Shown here: piece by piece, positions 38,738 through 50,436 of the stretch
How the letters are laid out: every line of letters begins with the position of its first letter
Numbering within the stretch: position 1 is the stretch's first letter
Translations under genes and position numbers: made by a program
The notes under the pieces: generated by a model
Databases searched by the model: none
What the model was told of the DNA's origin: nothing
The model's input: only the letters and a program-made list of their open reading frames with translations
NCBI GenBank assembly: GCA_034670405.1
Contig: JAXDDX010000072.1
Span: 2,445,392 to 2,509,391, forward strand
Direction of reading: 5' to 3'
DNA: 64,000 nt
Source of the DNA: Hoplostethus atlanticus
Taxonomy: Eukaryota; Chordata; Actinopteri; Trachichthyiformes; Trachichthyidae

Positions 38738-38910
38738 TAGGGTTCGGCCATTTATTAAGCCGCCGATGTAGGATCTATCCCAGCATGCGCTAGACGGAAA
38801 GTTCATCTGAAACAGCATTTAGACCATCATAGACAACCAGTGTGTTGATCAATTCTACCCTAAATGGTAATAAATATGTAATCAATCAAACTGCATCATG
38901 TCCATCATTT
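38738..38910 (-). repeat. GTTAGACCGATA-family fragment
   Basis: It begins TTAGGGTTCGGCC and includes CTGAAACAGCATTTAGACCA and ATATGTAATCAATCAAACTG. The latter recurs, reversed, near 63200 and in related form at 5770. Confidence 0.5.
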
Positions 38911-38946
38911 TTTGAGTTACAATTGGAGAAATGGAGATGGAGAGGG

Positions 38947-38991
<45 letters not shown>

Positions 38992-39013
38992 GCGGGGGGG
39001 CGGGCGGGGTGGG
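38947..39013 (+). repeat. (TG)n followed by G-quadruplex-type tract
   Basis: About 21 TG units, then G-runs of 4, 7, 3, 4 and 3 separated by single bases. This is the same TG-plus-G arrangement as at 4.1 and 23.9 kb. Confidence 0.85.
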
Positions 39014-39157
39014 TTGGGCCGGCCTGCTTCTCTATGGGGATTGGGGGAAATGATGCGCTGTCACATTAGGAAGTGTACCAGTGTATTAGAACTCCCCAAA
39101 GTTATTCCGCGCTCAAGGTCAGCCTGGAGTCACCGGCTACAGCCAAAAAAGAATTCC

Positions 39158-39159
<2 letters not shown>

Positions 39160-39191
<32 letters not shown>
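39160..39191 (+). repeat. (TG)n microsatellite
   Basis: About 16 TG units. Confidence 0.9.
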
Positions 39192-39193
<2 letters not shown>

Positions 39194-39513
39194 AAGTCAT
39201 TGTATATTATATTTTTGTCATTGGCTGATGTTCTCATCCAGCAGGTAGGGGGGGGGGGGGGGTGATTGTTGATTTGGAGTTCAAGACAAAGTTGTGATGT
39301 CATTTTTAGATGGATGTAATGAGAACAAATCCATTTCGTTCCACGGCGCAGTGGGAGTTTCACTGATGGATTAACTGTTATCGTGGCTGTGTGTGTCTGT
39401 GTGTGTGTGTGTTGCACTTTAGATGCAAAACAAAACCTTGAAACTGAGAGAGAGACTTCTGCATTCACAAACATCCATACTGGGGCAACTGCACTCTCTC
39501 TCTCTCTATCTCC

Positions 39514-39568
<55 letters not shown>
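39514..39568 (+). repeat. (TG)n microsatellite, 55 bp
   Basis: TG array preceded by a short TC array (39493-39507). Confidence 0.95.
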
Positions 39569-39569
<1 letters not shown>

Positions 39570-39761
39570 CAGAACAGAACAGAAAATGAATGAAAATCCT
39601 CTTTATTGTGTCATGTGCTTCAGTGTGTACTGTTTCCCTCATATTGCATAGAAGGAGTCCCTCTGGTCTCTGTTATGTAACTCCATCTATTCTCCCTACC
39701 ACGTCCAGGCCTTCACATCAGCTCATCCCCTCCAAGGCCATCCATTAAGCATGTGTTTGGA

Positions 39762-39779
39762 CGCCCCCTGCTGGTGGCC
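39762..39779 (-). promoter_or_regulatory. Candidate CTCF site
   Basis: On the minus strand the sequence reads GGCCACCAGCAGGGGGCG, which fits the vertebrate CTCF core (CCASYAGRGGGCR) throughout. It lies between the sorcs2 and grpel1 promoters. Binding is inferred from the motif only. Confidence 0.5.
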
Positions 39780-41649
39780 CGTACGCCCCCGAACAGAGCC
39801 GGCCAATCATCCTGAACCCGAGTGAGCTATTTCCTTGCACTCTGAATTTCGATACGGCGTAAACAAACATCCTCTTGGTAATACTGTGAAGGCCTTGTTA
39901 GTCTTGTTGGATGAGAAAGGAGTCGAACCCCCGAGCATGAATAATTGAACAACCTTGAATATGTTGTCTTCTAGTTTGCGGGGGGGGAAAACAACACCAA
40001 CAACAAAAAAAAACTTTCAAACAATCAGTACCCGCCCACCCGCTCTCGACCTTTCTTCCGCTACACGCTGGCTTTGATGTGTTTATTTTCCTACTTACCC
40101 TTATGATATCGCTCTCTCTCTCTCCTCGTCTCCCAGTCAGCGTCGGTACCGCTCGCTCATTCCACTCACCACCTCTCTCCCTCTCTGACTTCCATCACTC
40201 CCATCACAAAAGCCCCATGCCTCCCCCTCCTCCCTCCCTCCTCCTTTTTATATGACATTGGGTTTAGAGGCAGTTGTTCCAGAGACTCCTCAGATCCCTG
40301 GTAAACAAACAAACAGCTCTGCAGCTCCATCCCCAAGGCTGCACCAGCTCACAATGACTATTCATAAGGACTAAATCCTTAACCTAGATAAGCACCAAAC
40401 AAACACACTCGTCTGCGTCCCCGGTCTAACTTGCGAGAGTGTCTGAGACGGGATAAGGGCTCGAATGAGAGACGGGTCAATGAAGGAAATGAGGATGTGA
40501 GCGGTCATGCCAGTGCTTTTAATGTGAAAATGGAGATTTTGGCTGGATTGGTCAATTTTTAGATAGTTTTGCTACTACTGAATTACTGTAGTTTCATAAA
40601 ATTCACCAAAAATCACTTAAAACAACTATAAATACTTAATTTATATGTTTTTATACCAGTGCTATCAAGTACACCAAGCACAAAAGTAGCCAATAAAAAC
40701 CTTTAACTTTAAATATGTCATTTTCAGAAAAATGACGTATTTCATCCCCATCCCCATCCATAGATATGGCCACCAAATTTAACATGCTGCTTCTTAAATA
40801 GCTAGTATTAAAAAAATTATATGTCTTCGGTCATTTCTATTTTAACAGGCATTTTACATAAAAATAACAAATAAAATATTTTTTTGTCATAAATATTCCA
40901 TAAATAATCAATACTATTTTTTTTACAAATCTTAGTGTAGATTACCAAATGTTATTCATCATAATGAAACAGGAAAATGCACTCTGACTTTATTACTGCT
41001 TCATTACTAAAATATGACTGCTATACATATTAGCTAATGTAAGCTAATGCTAATAACAAAATAAATAGTCATAATACAAAGTGTGTTTGTGTCTATATTC
41101 AACACGTAAAATTTCATTCTAATAGGATGAAAGGATTTTTTTCCTATTCAACCAGGATAAAGTGCAGTTTAACAGAAAGGAAAGGAAAGGAAACCGAACA
41201 AATACACTTCAAGCATTGATCAAATGATGCCGGTTTGAGGCAGCAGCTGCTGATAGGCTCTGTTAACCATCACGGCCCAAATAACTCTCCCATTAAAAGA
41301 CGAATCAAAAGTATTTGAGCGCATCATTAATGTCAGACATGAAACCCCCACCCTGGAGAACTCCCATCAAAGGGGAAACAAGCGAGAATCATGCTTCACC
41401 TCATGAGACAAACTCCTCGTGATGAGGAACTGCATGCTGGGTTGCCATCCCGTCTGCTCTGCTTTCTGCAAAATGAATGAATAATTTGCCTCTTCCTTTT
41501 TTTGCATTGAGACACCGTCTGAAACATCTGAACAGGTGGAGTCGCAGGGCTCGGAAGGAGCAGGGAGAAATGGCATGTCTATCAATTAGCTCCACCTTGT
41601 TAGATGTGGAGGAGCTATGAAAGAGAGGGGAAATGAAAAGGAGATTGGA

Positions 41650-41659
41650 GAGAGAGAGA

Positions 41660-41702
<43 letters not shown>

Positions 41703-41714
41703 TGAGAGAGAGAG
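41650..41714 (+). repeat. Compound (GA)(TG)(GA) microsatellite
   Basis: AGAGAGAGAG, then about 18 TG units, then AGAGAGAG. Confidence 0.9.
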
Positions 41715-42420
41715 ATGAAGTAATAGGCTTTCTTTTCATCCACATTGAAGCTGATTAGTTGACAAGAGGCAGACAGAGTGACAACACATCTTTAAATTAA
41801 CATTCTATATGAGTGATTTGTCACCCGAAGGGCGTTGAGTCTGATAAGCCAGAAAAAGGGCCTCAAGTATAGCCAGAAGACAGCATTCGTTCAGACATCA
41901 GCAGAAACCCATAACGCTTAGAGTTAAGATAATCTAGATCTACTGGATGAGTAAAATTAGAAAAATATTATATTATGCACCCGAAAGAATTTATGATGTA
42001 TCTAAAAGAATAATTGAATTTACACTGTCACTACTGTCACCCCGCTGCTCCACCTGCCAAGTCAAGTCCAAATAAACAGGTTTGGCACAAAGAAGACAAA
42101 TTTAGACACAAATAGAGGTTAAAAAAAAAAAGAAAAGAAAAGATAATCAAAGAAAATCATAAAAATAAGAGATAGAATTAGTACAGCACAAATGCACAGA
42201 CTGCAGGGAAGGCAAGGAATGGCTGGTAAGGTGGGAGTTGGCTATGTGGTACGGTGTGTAATTCAGTGACAATGGCTTATTTCTACGGAAGCAGAGAGAT
42301 TTTTTTTAATCCCATTATTTCAAGATCACAATTTAAATATTGATTAATAGCGATTTAAGAATCTTTTGGGATTACAACAGCGGTGGCTGACCAGTGAAAG
42401 GGCTACACATGTAGCCCGGG

Positions 42421-42525
42421 TACCTCGAAAGCTCAAAGTCTTCAAAAATACAATTACCTCTCGCTGCCATTTGGGGCCGCCAACGACTAATTACAGAAAG
42501 TTACATAGCGCAGGTTTAATGTGTA
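42421..42525. repeat. Fragment of the TTTAAAGCTGCACTAGG repeat
   Basis: ACCTCTCGCTGCCATTTGGG and the terminus AAAGTTACATAGCGCAGGTT match the right side of the copy at 30.6-30.96 kb. Confidence 0.45.
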
Positions 42526-43030
42526 AGAGGTTTTTTTAACCTTAATTATAACCAAATTTTGAACCTTACTTATAGCGCCCTCATGAGGCCAATCGGTGTA
42601 ACTGGATTTCCGTTCCGCAAGTTCCGTCAAGTAACTCAGTTATAACTCAGTAACTCAATTATAGCACCCCCATCAGGCCAATTAGTGTAATCTTTGTAAA
42701 TGCCAGGACACAGCCCAGTCCACAGCCTATCTACAGTATATCCTTCTATAGTATAGCCTTTAGCCAAACAGACTCATCAAAAAAAATAGATCTCAAAACA
42801 CATGAAAGGGGATAAGCTCAGGCTTCACAATAAACAGCCTAGTGAAATATTTCAATCTTCTAGGTATGAGTATCCATAACTAGATAAAGATTCTCTTCTG
42901 TATGCCATATAAGCAAAGTTTTCACAGCTGAAAAGTCAAGTGTGGAATGAATGGTCTCCTTGTGATCCATGCACCTTTGGCTGCAGGGTGATGTTGCTTT
43001 TCTTCAAAGGTTGTTCTTTTTTCATCTCCG

Positions 43031-43065
43031 TCTGTCAGTCTGTCTGTCTGTCTGTCTGTCTGTCT
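43031..43065 (+). repeat. (TCTG)n microsatellite
   Basis: About eight TCTG units. Confidence 0.9.
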
Positions 43066-43507
43066 CTTGTTCCTCCTTACCCACTGTTTTCTCTTATACA
43101 TCAGCGGCAAATGCAGCAAAACCATTTCATCCACGGGGCGCCTCTGCAGCCTTTTTGACGGGCAGAGAGACCGACTTTTATATCTTGACAACCAGACGCA
43201 CTCTGAAGGCCAATGCTCATCGCCACAACGGCCCTGATTTTCTTTCCCCTGATGGAGGTGAGGCTACTACATAGAAGACACAACTTTAGCCTTTAGCTTG
43301 ACCAATGAATTGATTTCTTACAACAGCCTTTGAAAAAGGTTGCTACGGAACGATGAAAAGACTTTGAAGTTTTGTCAGTTGAAGAAAATCGCCCGTGGTG
43401 TTACATGACTCTCATATAAAATGTGTTATGGTCGGTTAAGTTGTAAACATACGAAACAGAATGGCTCCAGGAAATGGAAGAATAGATAGACCTATACCGT
43501 GTGTATA

Positions 43508-43509
<2 letters not shown>

Positions 43510-43584
<75 letters not shown>
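43510..43584 (+). repeat. (TG)n microsatellite, 75 bp
   Basis: The longest uninterrupted dinucleotide array among the TG repeats here, 1.1 kb upstream of grpel1. Confidence 0.95.
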
Positions 43585-43589
<5 letters not shown>

Positions 43590-44049
43590 ATGTGCGACAG
43601 GAACACAAGATCATGTCCTACCCCATATTTCATTGGATGTCATTGGGTGCCCTTATCATGCGTGGCAATTATACAATATTCCAGTGGATCTATTTTTTAA
43701 AGACATTATACTGTATATATTTTCTTCATGTCTGATGCAGCTCTCTCACTCTGTTGATCCGTTCCCTCCGTGTCAAGCAACTTCCTGTCCGATTAGGGAG
43801 CTAATCTAAACTTGCAAATTGCAGTCAGTAAGGTTTGCCAAGCTGGCCTCTGCAGCCTACTGTAGCCAATTACAATCGCAAAAGTCATTGCAGTCTGACC
43901 TGCTAAATCTGCTTTGACAGTCTCTTTGACAGCCAGGCTACCACATTAAAACAATGGATGAAGATGCTGAGATACATGCATTGGAATGCTATGAAAATGA
44001 ATGTAGGGCCTGTTTATTCATCCTCGTTTTTAACTTTTGTTCATCCGGG

Positions 44050-44275
44050 GAAAAGTCAACTGAACACACAACACCCTGCTTCACATTCAAACACTTCCAC
44101 ACCTTCACACCTGGGAGCTGCCCAGTAGTTAGGGGTTAATGCCTTGCTCTAGGGCATCTTGACAACTGTTGCTGAAGCAGGGGAGAGAGAGCCTAATTAT
44201 CTTTACCCACTAACATTTTACCAGCCGGGCTGAGGATTTAAACTGGCAACCATCCAGTCACAAGCCTGCTTCTCA
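44050..44275 (+). repeat. SINE-like repeat upstream of grpel1
   Basis: It contains TAGTTAGGGGTTAATGCCTT and GGATTTAAACTGGCAACCAT followed by CCAGTCACAAGCC. The latter resembles the tRNA-like promoter (B-box) side of widespread fish SINE-like repeats. A short (CAT)n array (44277-44299) adjoins its end. Confidence 0.5.
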
Positions 44276-44529
44276 TCATCATCATCATCATCATCATATC
44301 ATTATCAATCTGATATAACAGCAGTGCCATTTATGTGCTAAATGTTTAATTTTATATTTCAACTTCACCAAAACAAAACTATTAAAGCATAACATATATA
44401 ATCCACAAACTGCAGAATAACTGAGTAACCTTCACATGGCAAAAGAGATACAAAAAAAAACACTGTCCTTGGTCACATGTGCAGAGTTCACCTTTAACTT
44501 CAACTCAACCAAACTATACCAGCTCGTCA

Positions 44530-44655
44530 GACTCTCCTCTAACTCTGATTGGTCGAACGTGTGAGGCGTTTCTTTTACTGACTCGTGATTGGTTCAAATC
44601 TGCACGCCGCGGTCCTCAGACTTGTGCGTCCCGTCAGCGTGTGTTATCAGTGAAA
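44530..44655 (+). promoter_or_regulatory. grpel1: grpel1 proximal promoter with paired CCAAT boxes
   Basis: Two inverted CCAAT boxes (GATTGG) lie at 44548-44553 and 44588-44593, 40 bp apart and 62-108 bp upstream of the start codon. This is the arrangement expected for NF-Y-bound housekeeping promoters. A CpG-containing stretch follows (44605-44645), with no TATA box. The gene is expected to be broadly expressed. The motif assignment is read by eye. Confidence 0.5.
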
Positions 44656-47600
44656 ATGGCGAGCTGGTGTTTACGAGCAGTGCGACAGAGTTACTCTGTT
44701 GTAGCTTCGACTTCGCTATTAAGGTAAGCAATTATGAATCTTGAATGAAAGACTTTGCCGCCTGAAAACGCAGTTCATAATGAGGTCGGGCTTGCTTAGG
44801 CATGTTGCTAGTTTACTGTCAACTCAATCTATGACACGACCGCAGCTAGTAACGTTAGCTTTCGTAATTCACCATGATCCTTAACGCACCTTGAAAGGGG
44901 GAAAATATGTTTCTTTCTGTGAATAACAGACACACTGACGAAATTAAACGCTTGTTGGTTCCAGATATACTCTCTCCTCAAGCAGTCATTTCTACGTTGG
45001 CGTAGAATCTTTACTATCCAAATAGCATGTGTCAACGTTAACTTGTCATTGCCAGAAACTGAGAGAGGGATGATGACATAAGGTGACATATCCTGAATAC
45101 GGAGGAGATGGTAGCTATTCATGCTACATGCTGCCTATACGTCTTCTGAGGTGGCATTATCATATGAATTGGGCTAACAGTTAAAATAAGTTTGGGCCGT
45201 TATTAGCCCGGATGCTTGACGTTTTCTCTTCATTTGGACAGACGGTCACGCCAAACCCATTCAAAAATCCAGTAATTTAGTGTCACCTTGCACGTCGGTA
45301 AACGTACCTACGTAAGCTTTAGGATCCACACTAAAATTCGGCGTGCACCAAATACACTTATTTCAATTCCACTGTGTGTTTTGATGGACGAAGACTGTGG
45401 AAATAACAGGCGAACCAATTTTAAAACTTGAAAATTCTATTGAAATGAGTGCTGCTTGGTGTAACGGATGTAAGCCGAAATGAAGGGTGTATCCTAACGA
45501 TTAGTCAAATGTCTTATATTTTATAACGTGTACTTTCAAGTCTCATTCATGCTGTCTGGTATGCTTCTGGTGTAGAATTGGGCTATGCGATGTTCTCAGA
45601 CATTACAAAGGACAGTTGTGTAAGGTTCCAAGTACCATTGGCAGTAGTGCTAACTAGGCTGTCTGATGCTACCAATTAGCAGGGCTAGAAAGAGAGACAA
45701 AGGTCATACTCAATTAGGAGTACTGTTTAGTTGCTGACGTTTAAGCAGGAGTTAAAACCAGCTTAAGTAAATATGTACTCAGAGTAAAAGTTACTGAGTC
45801 ACTAAAAAAAAGGCATGGTTCCATAATGCCAGCAAGATGAGAAGACTTCAAATGAGTTCAAACCTAACAAAATAAAAGTCATCAACAAAGTGAAGGATGA
45901 ATGACGGTAACAATTTAAGGAATGTGTCAGTGTGTGGTGGTTTCTGTACACGCCATTCCTCCTTTCTGCACCAACATACAAGTTTGAAGACAAAAACAAG
46001 GATCCAAGCAGTGTTGGGTAATTGACACGGTTATGTGCTCTGTAATGGAGACTACATGAATCTTTCCTCCCCACAACAACCTTATGAACTTTTTTACTCT
46101 TTAAATGCGCTATTGATATTGCACATTCAGTGTTTGATGCAGATGCAGTTTGCACTCTAACTACTCTGACTTAAAAATCCTAAAATGAGAAAACTATTCA
46201 ATTACAGTAATGAGCTATTGTAAGTTGTTACTTTGTTACTTACCTGCTTACTTTAATTCTCCTCATCCAGAGCGTATCCGCGGTTGCTATGCACAGCCGC
46301 CCAGCAGAGGAATGGCCAGGGCTCGGAGGATGAGGCCGAGAAGCCGGAGCAGAGTGCAGCAGAGAAAGCCCTGGTGGAGGAGAAGACCCAGTTGGAGGAA
46401 CAGCTCAAGGAAATCACAGTAAGTGTGACTTTGCAGCAAACGGGTACGCTTCCAGCGAGTTTTCCCTGTTGCAGATGAGCAGGGTTACACACTTGTATGG
46501 AGAGATCGCCAAGCTAAACTCCATGATGCTGTTGTAATTTGGATAGAACATTACTGAAGACCTTTTCTAGGATCCACCAGTACATTTGCCATACAAGTCA
46601 TCCATCCAACTGCTTGCATTTCAGTAACATCTCCACTTCTCAACCCATTTTGTTTGTTAAAGGAAAATTTGATCACTACACTCAAAAAATGACCATTGAC
46701 TCTCTTGGGTATTAAGAAAAGATGAAGGAAAATATTAAATAATAGCATTAATAGAACAAACATCTGTTAGGTTTTATATAAACTGAAACAGATCAAATGA
46801 ACCGAAAGTGTTTGAATTGTCTGTTATTGGATCTTTGTAACGAGATGATGTATTGTTTAATCATTTCAGTTTGATGGAAATTTGTCATTTAGTCACTAAT
46901 AAGACTAACACATTTGAAATGCATTGGCATTATGAGCACAAACGTATACATTAAATTCTTTGAATTGCTATTTATTTATTTTAAGTAAATGTATTGTAAT
47001 AGAATTGATGGCATTGGTACCAAACATTTCTAATAACAGTCCTAAGCTTTACCAAACAATAGTGTACGTCATTTAACACGTCTGTTCCATCTTTGTTCCC
47101 AGGGAAAGTTCAAGCGGGCCTTAGCAGACACAGAAAACCTCAGGACGAGGAGTCAGAAGATGGTGGAAGATGCAAAGTTATACGGTAAGAACGTTATTTT
47201 CTGTTATCTAGTGCCCTTCCCGCTTTTCGTGGAATTTCTCCTGGAAAATGGCTTATATCACTGAACATGGGCTGTGTCACCGAACAGTGGTAAAGCTATT
47301 GGAGGTCACTGAAGGACGACTTTTCATTCTTTATGTCCACTTTTCCTCCTTATTGGCTAAAGTATCCTTGGTACATACAATTTTAAGTGTTTTTGGAGTT
47401 GCAGTAAAACACATTTGACTGAGGGTTAACCAGTTGGATGTAATTTGTCATACTTAAGATATGTTAACACAATAGTTCTGATTGGTTTAAAATATTACCC
47501 TTTGAGTAATAGGTTATTAAAGGCATGGAACAAGGCAAGAGATTTGTACCATGTTGAGTAGTGTTATAACCTCCCTCCATCACCACCAAATTCACCAGGG

Positions 47601-47945
47601 ATCCAGGGCTTCTGCAAGGACATGCTGGAGGTGGCGGACATCTTGGAGAAGGCCACGGAGAGCGTGCCCAAGGAGGAGGTGAACAGCCAGAACCGCCACC
47701 TGAAGAACCTGTACGACGGCCTGGTGATGACCGAGCTCCAGATGCAGAAGGTCTTCACCAAGCACGGCCTGGTCAAGCTCAACCCCGACGGCCAGAAGTT
47801 CGACCCCTATGAGCACGAGGCCCTCTTCCACGCCCCCGTGGAGGGCAAGGAGCCCGGCACCGTTGCCCTGGTGACAAAGGTGGGCTACAAGCTCCACGGT
47901 CGCACCCTCAGGCCGGCCTTGGTCGGTGTGGCCAAAGCCTCCTAG
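44656..47945 (+). CDS. grpel1: GrpE-like 1, mitochondrial nucleotide exchange factor
   Basis: There are four coding exons: 44656-44723, 46271-46418, 47103-47184 and 47599-47945. All introns are GT-AG, and the exons join in frame to 214 residues (the human protein has 217). GRPEL1 is the matrix co-chaperone that exchanges ADP for ATP on mitochondrial Hsp70 (HSPA9) in the PAM import motor and in folding. Exon 1 encodes a basic, Ser-rich mitochondrial targeting sequence beginning MASWCLRAVRQ. Exon 2 gives the rest of the presequence, an acidic linker and the start of the GrpE coiled coil. Exon 3 encodes KRALADTENLRTRSQK. Exon 4 encodes the dimer interface and beta wing, including VMTELQMQKVFTKHGLVKLN and the C-terminal GrpE signature FDPYEHEAL ... 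GYKLHGRTLRPALVGV. It converges on tada2b. No frameshift or missing motif is seen. Confidence 0.96.
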
Positions 47946-48925
47946 ATGGGATGCGGTGTTACTGTGACAAAGTGGGATTTGTGTTTGTAGCCTGGGCGAT
48001 GGATCACCTTAGGTACAGCGGACTGGTCAAGGCGCCCCGCCACCCTATTCCCACCACCACCCCCCCCACCCTAAGGTGCCTCAAAGAGACTGGAATCCAA
48101 CCGAACTGATCTCTGTATCTGGACAATATCCAACCGGTTTTAACAGTTATGTCTGGTTTAGGACACAGTCATTTCAGTCTCAGTCATGTGAGTCGTTTCA
48201 GAGTCAGATTCCAGTCCTTTTTTCTTTTGTCATGTCATAGTATTTTGTTTCTGTATGTACCATGCGTCATACCCAACTATTATGATTGCTCTTACTACTA
48301 TTAGAATCACATTGTATAAAGAAACTCTTCACACCTGATCACAGGTAAAGGTCGTCATGTCTTTTTTCCAGTGGCACACCTCTTGACTGGAAGAGAAGAC
48401 GTTAAAGTATTTACAAGTGTTTTTAAAGAAATTTGCTCCACTTTAAAAGTTAGAATATACCCGTCAATCCTGACATTGAACTGCTGAGATCATTCCGTGC
48501 TTTTTCGTTTGAATCCCCATACTCTGAATTTGATTCCTCACATGCTGTTTCCCCCGTTTTCATTTTCTGACGCATTAAAAATGATCCACAATTTTGAATG
48601 CGTTCCGGGGAGGAGGCAAGAAATCAGCACTTGACGAGTCGAGGAAAGGCTGCTGAGATTTTACTTGGTACTGAGATGGGTTTCCCAAGGCCTTTGTGGC
48701 AAAATAGATCTTTGATCATTTTCAGACATCCGTGGACTGATGGGGTTTTGTTCACTTGTAGGCAACTAGGCCTTGTTGAACCTTCCTCAGTAATGGTAAT
48801 GTCTCTATGTTGGCCTGGTAGTGACAGTGACTTAACATCAGCTTTGGCCATAAACCATTTGAAGTAACGTGTACGGACCACTGCCCCAACTGCAGCATCA
48901 GAATAAACTGATCAACATTGACAAG
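47946..48925 (+). other. grpel1: grpel1 3' UTR with two candidate poly(A) signals
   Basis: Non-coding sequence follows the TAG stop at 47943-47945. An ATTAAA hexamer is at 48574-48579 and a canonical AATAAA at 48902-48907; either could end the transcript. A C-rich stretch lies at 48040-48070. The UTR extent is inferred only from the hexamers. Confidence 0.45.
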
Positions 48926-49074
48926 CTTGTTGGCTTGGTGTTTTGTTTTTGCTTTTACTCTTTCTCTTCATTTAACATCACACTAGGGTGATATTTATTA
49001 TTTTTAATGGCATCTAATTCAACAGCCAAACAACAGAAGAGCAAACTCACCCGACTGATATGGGTTCTTGAATG

Positions 49075-49265
49075 CCGATACCGATATTTTTTATTTTGTG
49101 CCAATATTGAATGTTTAAATTTGACCATTAAGTGGTCCATCTCCCCCCCCCCCCCCCCCCCCCCACCCCCCCATTGTATTCTTGGCAGGGTGAAAAGCTT
49201 CTGAAACAGCATTTAAACAAAAATTCTCCATTGAATCCCAGACTAATGAAATTATTTGTCTTGGC
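49075..49265 (-). repeat. GTTAGACCGATA-family copy split by a poly-C tract
   Basis: ATGCCGATACCGATATTTTT is at the left, GGGTGAAAAGCTTCTGAAAC and AAAATTCTCCATTGAATCCC at the right. A tract of about 30 bp, almost pure C (49142-49172), interrupts it. Confidence 0.5.
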
Positions 49266-49689
49266 AGCTCTTAAACCCTAGCGATTTCTCACCTTTTTTT
49301 TTTTTTTCTCCTTCCATGTCAGGTTTAGTAAATCAGGTTTCTACGTAGGCACTCACCCTAGTTTAATGGTACAAGAGTGTATTCGTGAAGAACTGAAGCC
49401 TTCAAACTGTAAAATACCTTTTTTACTTTTCACATTTCAGATTTGTGGATTGTACCATTTACATCAAGATCCATGCTCTTCCTCTTTCACTTGGCCACCA
49501 TTTCCTGTCTTTGTTAATCAGAACAATAGTGTATCCAGTATTTGTAAGAAATTGATCTGGAAAAAGCTGTCGGTGTCCTTTAGCAAAACACTGATCTCTT
49601 ACCTGCAATATTTAAGTTGCTTTCTGCCTAAAATGTAAATGTACCAACACTAACAAACTTGCCTTAAAGGGAAAAAAAAATCCACCCTT

Positions 49690-50045
49690 TGATACTCATG
49701 CACTGTTGGATCTCACCAACCTGTCAATGCCTTCCAGGAAGTTATTTTGTGATGAAGTGTTGTAATTTACTATTTAGGTGTATCCACTTTCCCCTCAACC
49801 TGCCTGTAATTTCAGTTCATACATTTCCCAGAATGCCTTTCAGCAACCGCCAGAGGAAGGGTGTGAACTTGCCGGTTTTGAATGTAAACATAGCTAGCCC
49901 TTACCGAACACCCAACATGTCTTGTAGCAGCATTGCATTCTGGTCTATTGAGCCTACTGTCGGACGAGAAATCGGTGTCTCTTCCTCTTCTGCGATGGAT
50001 TTCTCCCTGTACGATTGGTGAATGTCGGTGCAAAATGGTGCACAT
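49690..50045 (+). repeat. Approximately 350-bp dispersed repeat, copy 1
   Basis: It shares with 59620-59925 the series CCACTTTCCCCTCAACCTGC, TTTCCCAGAATGCCTTT, GCATTGCATTCTGGTCTAT and TACGATTGGTGAATGTC. There is no open frame in common, so it is probably a non-autonomous transposon. Confidence 0.6.
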
Positions 50046-50436
50046 TTACCAACGATGTTTTAGATCACCGCTATCAAACTCCTCTGTAGCTGCACTGGAA
50101 ATATCAGCTATGGTTTGGCCACTTATCCAGGATTTTTCCTTTTTGGTTCAGTATTACTGCAAATGGTATCAAATCAACCTCATGAAGTCTTCAGTCGTCA
50201 TTTACTATTGAGAAATGAATGAATGGGACAGTTTGGAAGTATAAAGTCTTTGCACTTTTAATACAAAACCATACACACTGTCATTTCCGCAAATAATGGG
50301 ACAGCAAAGCCCAGCAGTTTCAAACCAGTGACTTTGATTCTGAAGCCCGCTACCGCAGCATACCAACAACAGCATGCTATGCCTACACCCCAAAGCTTCA
50401 GAAAATGGTTCCTTCTCGCACACCGAAATTTGTTGT

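Larger units (their letters stand above)
32815..44655. other. sorcs2-grpel1 intergenic region
   Basis: This 11.8-kb divergent interval holds no recognisable gene. It contains the sorcs2 upstream CpG block, SINE-like fragments, the 231-bp direct repeat, a hAT MITE, GTTAGACCGATA copies, large TG arrays, a CTCF-like site and the grpel1 promoter. Positions 40350-43000 are AT-rich with nothing else recognisable apart from the listed repeats. Confidence 0.6.
48926..50436. other. Intergenic region between the convergent grpel1 and tada2b 3' ends
   Basis: There is no gene here. It holds one copy of the GTTAGACCGATA repeat family interrupted by a poly-C tract, and a roughly 350-bp repeat (49690-50045) that recurs at 59620-59925. 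Both are listed separately. The longest open frames (around 90-110 codons) fall inside the repeat and show no conserved motif. Confidence 0.5.

Noticed and set aside
39130-39642. Open frame of 170 codons on the minus strand
   Set aside because: Three His-Thr runs come from three TG arrays; it is not a gene.
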